Positions 1-4,523 of a stretch of 5,422 bases of DNA are shown piece after piece. The first letter of the stretch is position 1. The number at the start of each line of letters is the position of its first letter. A program made the position numbers and the translations under genes. Origin of the DNA: Candidatus Kapaibacterium sp. (GTDB lineage Bacteria; Bacteroidota; Ignavibacteria; Kapaibacteriales; UBA2268); the NCBI GenBank assembly GCA_938038165.1, contig CALHRB010000024.1, forward strand, positions 1 through 5,422, read 5' to 3'. The notes under the pieces were generated by a model that had not been told where the DNA came from, ran no database searches, and was given only the letters and a program-made list of their open reading frames with translations.

Positions 1-17
1 ACAGCAATATGAATATA

Positions 18-242
18 CTAACTTTCATCATCTTCATCATAATTTCTGTATCTCCTCAAATTCGAATGATAGGTAATGAGACGATAAACTCCCCAAAGTA
101 TGAAAACAAGGCCTAAAATTGGTATTAACGGCTGAATGTCAGAGCGAAAAGAAATATATTGATTTAAAAAACCGGAGATAAATATTATTCCAATTAAAAC
201 AATTAAGGCTCTTACAGTGTAGTTTATTATAATTAAAAGCAT
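18..242 (-). CDS. Small two-pass membrane protein, hypothetical
   Basis: I do not recognise a named family. The 74-residue product has two hydrophobic segments, about 2-25 (LLIIINYTVRALIVLIGIIF followed by ISGFL) and 38-58 (LIPILGLVFILWGVYRLITY). They are joined by a short polar loop (NQYISFRSDIQP, 27-38) and followed by a basic stretch (LRRYRNY) and an acidic end (DEDDES). By the positive-inside rule the basic C-terminus should be cytoplasmic, giving a hairpin with both ends inside. The start is the ATG at 242; a stop codon lies directly upstream in frame, so no longer form exists. No Shine-Dalgarno is visible. It lies 106 nt after tonB on the same strand and could be the operon's last gene or have its own promoter. 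Hydrophobic patterning, a proper start and co-orientation make it likely real. A role as an accessory to the Ton complex is only a guess from position. Confidence 0.72.
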   Translation of the reverse strand: MLLIIINYTVRALIVLIGIIFISGFLNQYISFRSDIQPLIPILGLVFILWGVYRLITYHSNLRRYRNYDEDDES

Positions 243-287
243 TTAGAAAAAAATTAAGTTGAATTTCTTTCAGGAGCTCACAAGAAC

Positions 288-316
288 ATAATAATTCTAC
301 TGATAAATAGCGGCAA
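288..316 (-). promoter_or_regulatory. Candidate promoter of the small membrane protein gene
   Basis: The minus strand reads TTGCCG (316-311, 4 of 6 to TTGACA), 17 nt, then TATTAT (293-288, 5 of 6 to TATAAT). The predicted start near 281 leaves a leader of about 38 nt. The -35 lies in the distal arm of the post-tonB hairpin. AT-rich DNA gives such matches by chance, so support is moderate. Confidence 0.35.
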
Positions 317-338
317 TTTTTTATAAGAAAGATTGCCG
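311..338 (-). terminator. Hairpin after tonB, possible operon end
   Basis: CGGCAAT (311-317) and ATTGCCG (332-338) form a perfect 7-bp stem 11 nt after the tonB stop. On the minus-strand transcript it continues as one mismatch plus three A-U pairs around a 6-nt loop. The bases after it (CTATTTATCAG) are not a good U-tract, so intrinsic termination would be weak; it may instead protect the tonB mRNA 3' end. The plus strand folds slightly better (two extra G-U pairs) but also lacks a U-tract. The hairpin is clear, its terminator role less so. Confidence 0.45.
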
Positions 339-348
339 TGAAAAAAAT

Positions 349-1137
349 TTATCTCAATCTGAACTTAATGGGAATACTGACCCAACAAGTTATAGGCTGA
401 CCATTTTGAATTGCAGGAGTAAAAACACTTTTCATCACTGCATCTTTTGCTGACTGATCTAACATTTGAGAATCAGAGTGTTGGATGACAGCTTGTTTTG
501 GTTTACCGTTTTTATCAACTAAAACTCTGACAATAACTTGTCCTTCGATTCCAGCTTTGCGGGCGACTTCGGGATAAACAATTCTTCTTTGTAATTCTGC
601 CAGGTCAACTTGTGGTTCCTTTTCTACAGGGACAAACTCATACATATCTGGCACTTCTTCACGAACCTGTACATCAATTTTCTTTTCACCAAGATCGAAT
701 GTCTGTGGTAATTGGTTTAGATCAATAATTTGTCCTTCGTTGCTTGCAAGCGATTTACTCAAGTCCTCGATGTTGGCAAACTCCTTTAAATCTGCCTTAA
801 TTTCAGCATCAGGAACTGGGACAGGTGTACCAGCTCTCGCTGCAGTAGCGTAATCAATTACTGCTTCAGTTGGTGGTGGAGGTGGTACGTCCTCAACGTC
901 ACTTGCTTGTTGGGGTGCAGATTCTAAAGCGATTTTGCTGATTGGAGCAACAGGAATACCTCCAAGTGGCTTCTCTGTTGCTTTCATATAGAAGAAATAT
1001 AACAATATCAGCAATATAACTATGCCAACTGTAATCAAGAAACCACGAATGGTTGCTTTGTTTATATATTTTTTTAATTCGACGGCTCCATAAGATGATT
1101 GAGCTGTCAATTCGATTATGTTTTCGGCAGTTGACAT
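349..1137 (-). CDS. tonB: TonB-family energy transducer
   Basis: Transmits energy from the ExbB/ExbD complex across the periplasm to TonB-dependent outer-membrane receptors. The 262 residues show the classic layout: a cytoplasmic N-terminus of about 30 residues containing SSYGAVELKKYINK (14-27); one membrane anchor (about 32-50); a periplasmic linker with a PPPPP run (85-89) and acidic, low-complexity sequence to about 180; and a C-terminal TonB domain (about 182-262). That domain has the YPEVARKAGIEGQVIVRVLV block (188-207), DKNGKPKQAVI (208-218) and the final strand WVSIPIKFRLR (252-262). The proline-rich part is shorter than in E. coli TonB, and the long linker has few repeats, as is common outside Proteobacteria. 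Cys251 in the last domain is a small oddity. Last gene of the tightly packed Ton operon; a hairpin lies just after its stop. Which receptors it serves cannot be told here. Confidence 0.93.
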   Translation of the reverse strand: MSTAENIIELTAQSSYGAVELKKYINKATIRGFLITVGIVILLILLYFFYMKATEKPLGGIPVAPISKIALESAPQQASDVEDVPPPPPTEAVIDYATAARAGTPVPVPDAEIKADLKEFANIEDLSKSLASNEGQIIDLNQLPQTFDLGEKKIDVQVREEVPDMYEFVPVEKEPQVDLAELQRRIVYPEVARKAGIEGQVIVRVLVDKNGKPKQAVIQHSDSQMLDQSAKDAVMKSVFTPAIQNGQPITCWVSIPIKFRLR

Positions 1138-1730
1138 TATTTAACTCCTTGTATTAGTTTGAAATCATCATCGTTTTCAGATAATGGTGCAATTGTGAAC
1201 TTTCGTTGTCTTTTGACGGGCTGTCCATCTGCATCTAAATCCTTAGACAATTGATCAGTTATATTTATTTCAGCCAAGTTAAGTTCATCGAGAATCTGAA
1301 CAACTTTGTCATATTTAGCTTGATCAGCAATCTTGAGAACCGTTATTAAACGGTTACGAACATTGGGTTTAAGATTTTGCTGCTCCGCTAAAGCTCTTAA
1401 TTTGTTTAAAGGAATTTCTTCCGGTAAATTATCAGGCTTTGCCATTCCAGCATACCAATAAATTTTATTATCGGGCATCAATAAAATACTAAATAATTCA
1501 GACTCACGAACTTCAACTTTTTCATATCTTTCAGGCGGAATTCTCATTTCCATTATTTGTGGTTTTAGCATTGTTGTTGTAAACATAAAAAATGTTAACA
1601 ACAGGAATGTTATATCAACTAAAGGTGTCATATCCAGATGAAAGCCAATTCTTTTTTTCTTTTTTCTTTTGCTATGTTTGCCTCTTTTGGCTCTTTCCGG
1701 TTTACTTAAACCACCGCCACCACCAGCCAT
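1137..1730 (-). CDS. exbD: Biopolymer transporter ExbD/TolR family protein, second copy
   Basis: Second ExbD-type subunit, expected to sit in the ExbB pore and couple proton flow to TonB. The 197 residues begin with an unusual cytoplasmic tail: five glycines (3-7) and a dense basic patch (KRGKHSKRKKKKR, 15-27). The membrane helix is about 31-52, with DMTPLVDITFLLLTF (33-47) containing Asp39, the predicted proton-carrying residue. The periplasmic part includes MRIPPERYEK (62-71), an IYWYAG strand (90-95), and a C-terminal strand-helix (LITVLKIADQAKYDKVVQIL, 128-147) typical of ExbD. Residues 25-51 match 23 of 27 positions of the first copy's residues 6-32, while the periplasmic domains and the codons used have diverged. 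ATG start with CAGGAG 6 nt upstream. The TAA stop shares its last A with the tonB ATG, so the stop and start overlap as TAATG. Confidence 0.92.
   Translation of the reverse strand: MAGGGGGLSKPERAKRGKHSKRKKKKRIGFHLDMTPLVDITFLLLTFFMFTTTMLKPQIMEMRIPPERYEKVEVRESELFSILLMPDNKIYWYAGMAKPDNLPEEIPLNKLRALAEQQNLKPNVRNRLITVLKIADQAKYDKVVQILDELNLAEINITDQLSKDLDADGQPVKRQRKFTIAPLSENDDDFKLIQGVK
1145..1150 (-). promoter_or_regulatory. Shine-Dalgarno site of tonB inside the exbD 3' end
   Basis: AAGGAG lies within the last codons of the second exbD, 7 nt before ATG 1137. With the TAATG stop/start overlap it indicates translational coupling and fixes the tonB start. Confidence 0.8.
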
Positions 1731-1736
1731 TTTTTT

Positions 1737-1742
1737 CTCCTG
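1737..1742 (-). promoter_or_regulatory. Shine-Dalgarno site of the second exbD
   Basis: The minus strand reads CAGGAG, then six A, then ATG 1730. Near-ideal sequence and spacing support this start and independent initiation after the 106-nt gap. Confidence 0.75.
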
Positions 1743-1790
1743 TTTTTTTTATATTAATTAAACACTTAATTTATACTAAAAGTTACATTT

Positions 1791-1832
1791 AATTTTCAGT
1801 TTTTATATCCATGAAAATTGAAAAAGTTTCAA
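1791..1832. repeat. Two overlapping small inverted repeats in the exbD-exbD spacer
   Basis: The 106-nt gap between the exbD genes (1731-1836) holds an 8-bp perfect inverted repeat, AATTTTCA (1791-1798) with TGAAAATT (1812-1819) and a 13-nt loop. It also holds a 6-bp hairpin, TTGAAA/TTTCAA around CTT on the minus strand (1832-1818). They share two bases, so the full stems cannot form together. Neither is GC-rich or followed by a convincing U-tract, so I do not call a terminator. A role in tuning expression between the exbD copies is possible but unproven. The rest of the spacer is A/T with no clear promoter. Confidence 0.3.
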
Positions 1833-1836
1833 ATTA

Positions 1837-2355
1837 CTACTCCCCTGCTTTTCTTTTTTCGGTAACAAAATTGAACACAAATGCTCTTTGAAGCCTCATT
1901 ATGTCCATCGCCTGGCTTATCCACTTAAATGGAATTTCCTTGTCGGCGTCAAGGGCAAATTTCGTAGTATTTCTAACAGCCAAAGTTGATCTTATTAGTT
2001 TTGACAGCATCAAAGAATCAACCTTAACCAAAGAAACATTTGAAAATTCAGCAGGAACTTCGGCAAGTTCCCAAACTTTTTCTTTATCATTGATATTGGT
2101 TAGTGAAAAATAAAAAGATGTATCCAAGGGATTTTTATCGTCAATTGCCACACTAATAACGGCTAAATCTCTTTCGGGCAATTTTGTTGTGTCTGGTGTA
2201 GCATAGGGTCTTTTAATTGTAAATTGTTGCTCATTTTCTGCCTCTGATTTGAATTTAGCTGTAAACATCAAAAATGTTAGAAGCAGAAAAGTAATATCTA
2301 CAAGTGGAGTCATGTCAATGACGAAACCCATCCTTTTTTTTCTTACTTTTGGCAC
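1837..2355 (-). CDS. exbD: Biopolymer transporter ExbD/TolR family protein, first copy
   Basis: Partner of ExbB in the proton-driven energising complex; single-pass inner-membrane protein with a periplasmic domain. Of 172 residues, 1-12 are cytoplasmic and basic (PKVRKKR), about 13-33 form the membrane helix, and the rest is periplasmic. DMTPLVDITFLLLTF (14-28) carries Asp20, equivalent to the essential proton-carrying aspartate of ExbD/TolR. The periplasmic part is longer than in compact ExbDs (about 140 residues), with an insertion-like polar stretch around 40-110. The C-terminal section (FALDADKEIPFKWISQAMDI, 133-152) resembles the usual ExbD strand-helix ending. The start is GTG at 2355, supported by AAGAGG 6 nt upstream. 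A run of eight A on the coding strand (2341-2334) covers codons 5-8. 106 nt separate it from the second exbD. The second copy has almost the same membrane segment but a different periplasmic domain, so the pair is an old duplication. Confidence 0.9.
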   Translation of the reverse strand: MPKVRKKRMGFVIDMTPLVDITFLLLTFLMFTAKFKSEAENEQQFTIKRPYATPDTTKLPERDLAVISVAIDDKNPLDTSFYFSLTNINDKEKVWELAEVPAEFSNVSLVKVDSLMLSKLIRSTLAVRNTTKFALDADKEIPFKWISQAMDIMRLQRAFVFNFVTEKRKAGE

Positions 2356-2361
2356 TGTTAA

Positions 2362-2367
2362 CCTCTT
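2362..2367 (-). promoter_or_regulatory. Shine-Dalgarno site that fixes the GTG start of the first exbD
   Basis: AAGAGG sits immediately after the exbB TAA and 6 nt before GTG 2355. This good sequence and spacing make the GTG the likely start rather than the in-frame ATG eight codons later. Confidence 0.7.
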
Positions 2368-3150
2368 TTATTTTTTGGTTCTGATTGTAAAGATTTGGGT
2401 AATTCCCAATATAGCTTCGTCAATCATATAGACGTAATCATCAACTTTTGTTGTGAAGAAGTTATATGATACAATACCAACGATAGCACCAAAGAGACCT
2501 CCTGCAGTATTGTAAAGAGCTTCGGAAATTCCAATAGCTAATTGGGTTGCATCAACTGTTCCTGATTCACCAAATGCAGCAAAAGCTCTGATCATACCAA
2601 TCGTTGTTCCAAGCAGACCAAAGAGAGTTGAAATTGATGCAATTGTCGAAAGAATGACAAGATTCTTTTCCAAAAGTGGTGTTTCAAGATTTGTTGCCTC
2701 GTCAATAGCTCTTTGAACTTCCGCTAATTTTTTCTCTACAGCATAATTTTCGTCATTTTCGATAGTTTTAAATCTTTCTATTGCAGCCCTCAGAATGTTC
2801 GCCAGGCTCCCGCGCTGCTGCTCACATTCCCGTAAGGCATCATCATAAGCTCCATTCTGTAAATGTTCGAGGACTCGCTTTAAATAAACAGCAGTATTAC
2901 CTTTGCCTTTGGCTTTATTAATCGAAAAATACCTTTCGAATGTAAATGTTACGACTATAATTATTAATCCAATTAGAATTCCAACTATTGGACCACCAGT
3001 ATAGATCATTCCAACAATATTTCCTGATTTAGGTTTTCTTTTCGTTGCCGGGTCCTCAAAGTTGTTTGGATCACCAAAATAAAAAAGATAAATTGAAAAT
3101 GCTATTGCCATAGCTAATGTTATGACAAGGATATTAAAGATGTTTTTCAT
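2368..3150 (-). CDS. exbB: MotA/TolQ/ExbB proton channel family protein (ExbB)
   Basis: Inner-membrane channel subunit which, with ExbD, uses proton-motive force to drive TonB. The 260 residues contain four predicted membrane helices: about 5-25, 47-70, 165-190 and 210-232. A cytoplasmic domain with charged, probably helical segments lies between the second and third (about 75-160). The family signature is clear: TPLLEKNLVILSTIAS (157-172), then TLFGLLGTTIGMIRAF (175-190), and ALYNTAGGLFGAIVGI (211-226). Canonical ExbB/TolQ has three helices, so the N-terminal helix 5-25 and the polar linker after it (GDPNNFEDPATKRKP, 26-40) are extra; I associate this form with Bacteroidota/Chlorobi-type proteins. 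ATG start with a purine-rich site just upstream; the stop lies 12 nt before exbD. The tonB gene in the same run favours ExbB over TolQ, and MotA is unlikely because no flagellar genes are present. Confidence 0.93.
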   Translation of the reverse strand: MKNIFNILVITLAMAIAFSIYLFYFGDPNNFEDPATKRKPKSGNIVGMIYTGGPIVGILIGLIIIVVTFTFERYFSINKAKGKGNTAVYLKRVLEHLQNGAYDDALRECEQQRGSLANILRAAIERFKTIENDENYAVEKKLAEVQRAIDEATNLETPLLEKNLVILSTIASISTLFGLLGTTIGMIRAFAAFGESGTVDATQLAIGISEALYNTAGGLFGAIVGIVSYNFFTTKVDDYVYMIDEAILGITQIFTIRTKK

Positions 3151-3153
3151 AAA

Positions 3154-3160
3154 CTCCCCT
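3154..3160 (-). promoter_or_regulatory. Shine-Dalgarno-like site of exbB
   Basis: The minus strand reads AGGGGAG followed by TTT and the ATG at 3150. The purine run is strong, but the 3-nt spacer is shorter than usual. It lies in the 18-nt gap after the STAS stop and supports ATG 3150 as the start. Confidence 0.55.
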
Positions 3161-3168
3161 AATTATTA

Positions 3169-3516
3169 TTACTCTGAAATTGATTTAATTGCTTCTTCGA
3201 CATTTTTAAAAATTGGAAATACCAATACAAGTTTTGTTATCATAAATAAATTTTGGATAGATTCTCCAAGACCAGCTAATACTACTTTACCTCCATTACG
3301 AGTGAAAGAAGTATGTGCAGATATCAGCGCACCTAAAGCTGTGGAGTTAAGATAAGTAACCTTGTCCATGTTAATTATCACTTTGCTTTTTTCATCTTTG
3401 GATAATTCCTTCAAGGTGTTATAAAGAGAGGAAGTTTCTTCGCCTCCGATGAATTGTCCGCGAAGGTTAACTATCTTTCCTCCGATTTGATCCTCAATTT
3501 TGATTTGTGACGTCAT
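3169..3516 (-). CDS. STAS-domain protein, anti-sigma factor antagonist-like
   Basis: A 115-residue single-domain protein of the SpoIIAA/RsbV-like STAS family. It has an N-terminal beta segment (KIEDQIGGKIVNLRGQF, 6-22), a central strand KVIINMDKVTYLN (45-57), the loop NSTALGALI (57-65), then VVLAGLG (78-84) and a C-terminal helix. In classical members the loop reads DSSGLG and its first Ser is phosphorylated by an anti-sigma kinase; the aligned residue here is Ser58, with Asn instead of Asp before it and Ala instead of Gly. Known relatives sequester anti-sigma factors in partner switching, or act as STAS subunits of other complexes such as MlaB. No kinase or sigma factor is visible here. It starts with ATG at 3516 without a recognisable Shine-Dalgarno, is first in the apparent operon, and ends 18 nt before exbB. 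The domain call is firm; the cellular role is not. Confidence 0.88.
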   Translation of the reverse strand: MTSQIKIEDQIGGKIVNLRGQFIGGEETSSLYNTLKELSKDEKSKVIINMDKVTYLNSTALGALISAHTSFTRNGGKVVLAGLGESIQNLFMITKLVLVFPIFKNVEEAIKSISE

Positions 3517-3551
3517 AATATCTTATATTTTAAATCTAAATTTTAAAATTC

Positions 3552-3598
3552 CAAAATTAACAAAAAAAAATATTATAATTATATTAATTTTTGGTCAA
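3552..3598 (-). promoter_or_regulatory. Candidate promoter of the STAS-exbB-exbD-exbD-tonB operon
   Basis: In the 133-nt spacer after prmC, the minus strand reads TTGACC (3598-3593), a good -35 match. Two overlapping -10 candidates follow: TATAAT (3577-3572) after 15 nt, or TAATAT (3575-3570) after the ideal 17 nt. Either would start transcription inside a run of nine T (3570-3562), leaving a leader of about 45-50 nt before the STAS start. A separate TAATTTTG (3559-3552) fits the Bacteroidetes-type -7 box TAnnTTTG, but I see no matching -33 element. The spacer is so AT-rich that chance matches are likely. The TTGACC with correct spacing is the strongest part. Confidence 0.4.
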
Positions 3599-3649
3599 TA
3601 AATAATTAAATATAACTCGATAGTCATATATAGCAGTTGAGATAAACTA

Positions 3650-4519
3650 CTATTTATTATCAAGTTGACCTACTACTATTCTGTTTGTATTATTCCAGTC
3701 CTTTATAAAATAAATGTTATAACCCTTAGGTTCGAATATTTTTAATACTTCATCAGATTGATTATAAGCAATTTCTAACAAAAAGAAAGCTTCAGGATTA
3801 AGAATTTCCTTAAACATTTCACTAAATCTTCTATAAAAAGTTAAACCGTCGCCATCATCTGTTAAGGCTTCTTTCGGTTCATAATTCAATACCTCGGGTT
3901 CCAACATTTGGTATTCCTTTTGAGATATATAAGGTGGATTAGAAAGAATCATGTCAAATTTTTCATCGGGGGAATTTTTGAGAATGTCAAACTCTAAAAA
4001 AACAATATTTTTGACAGAATTATATTTTGCATTTTCTTCTGCAAGCCTCAATGATGCAGGATTTATGTCGATTGCTTTAATTTTGATTTGTGGGAACTTC
4101 TTAGCTAAAGACACGGAAATACAACCACTTCCGGTACCAATATCAAGAATTTTTTTTATTTGGCTGTTGTCTTTTATTATTTTACAAGCATTGTTGACTA
4201 AAAGCTCGGTTTCAGGCCGGGGTATTATAGAAGATTGATTAACGTAAAGTTCAACATCGTAAAATTTTGTTTTACCAAGAATGAACTGAAGAGGCTCACG
4301 ATTAATTCTTCTCTTTATGAAATCTTTTAACTTAACAAGTTCATTTTTGGTAATAGGCTTCTCAAAATTTCTATAAAGTGAAATTCTATCACAATGAAGA
4401 ATTTCGCATAATAGCAATTCAATTGTTAATCTTGGTGAATCTATTCCTTTTTCCTGAAAATAGCCAGTTCCCCAGCGGATAATTTCAATAACCGTCCAGA
4501 TCTTGTTGTTATCTTTCAA
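3650..4519 (-). CDS. prmC: Peptide chain release factor N5-glutamine methyltransferase PrmC (HemK)
   Basis: SAM-dependent enzyme that methylates the glutamine of the GGQ motif in release factors RF1 and RF2, which improves translation termination; cytoplasmic. The 289 residues match the family's usual length. Residues 1-90 form the helical N-terminal substrate-recognition domain, including GIDSPRLTIELLL (25-37). PRPETELLV (100-108) is the family signature. DIGTGSG (126-132) is the SAM-binding glycine loop. AIDIN (149-153) ends the second strand. SNPPYIS (193-199) carries the NPPY motif that holds the target glutamine amide. DDGDGLTFYR (221-230) is also typical. The start is TTG at 4519: an in-frame TAG lies 21 nt upstream with no ATG between, and translation from the TTG reproduces the normal N-terminus. 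No clear Shine-Dalgarno precedes it, and pyrB stops only 4 nt upstream, so translational coupling is likely. PrmB is the main alternative, but the N-terminal domain and length fit PrmC better. Confidence 0.95.
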   Translation of the reverse strand: MKDNNKIWTVIEIIRWGTGYFQEKGIDSPRLTIELLLCEILHCDRISLYRNFEKPITKNELVKLKDFIKRRINREPLQFILGKTKFYDVELYVNQSSIIPRPETELLVNNACKIIKDNSQIKKILDIGTGSGCISVSLAKKFPQIKIKAIDINPASLRLAEENAKYNSVKNIVFLEFDILKNSPDEKFDMILSNPPYISQKEYQMLEPEVLNYEPKEALTDDGDGLTFYRRFSEMFKEILNPEAFFLLEIAYNQSDEVLKIFEPKGYNIYFIKDWNNTNRIVVGQLDNK

Positions 4520-4523
4520 TTTA

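Noticed and set aside
1..17. Start of another gene downstream of the small membrane protein
   Set aside because: Only 17 bases remain, with no ATG on the minus strand; nothing can be supported.
1592..1792. Plus-strand frame encoding a Phe-rich hydrophobic peptide
   Set aside because: The Phe-rich run is the complement of the Lys-rich tail of the second exbD; it is an antisense shadow.
2331..2333. ATG at codon 9 of the first exbD as the true start
   Set aside because: It would remove the basic segment before the membrane helix and has a worse ribosome-binding position than the GTG, which has AAGAGG 6 nt upstream.
2368..3150. Flagellar stator MotA or TolQ identity for the channel protein
   Set aside because: The adjacent ExbD and TonB genes and the absence of MotB, TolA, TolB or Pal favour the Ton system.
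3638..3660. Possible terminator at the prmC stop (ATAAA/TTTAT around TAGTAG)
   Set aside because: Only five A-T pairs and no U-tract; expected by chance in such AT-rich DNA.
3951..4238. 95-codon open frame on the plus strand inside prmC
   Set aside because: It is antisense to the well-supported prmC, has no ribosome-binding site or recognisable domain, and its composition follows from the opposite coding frame.
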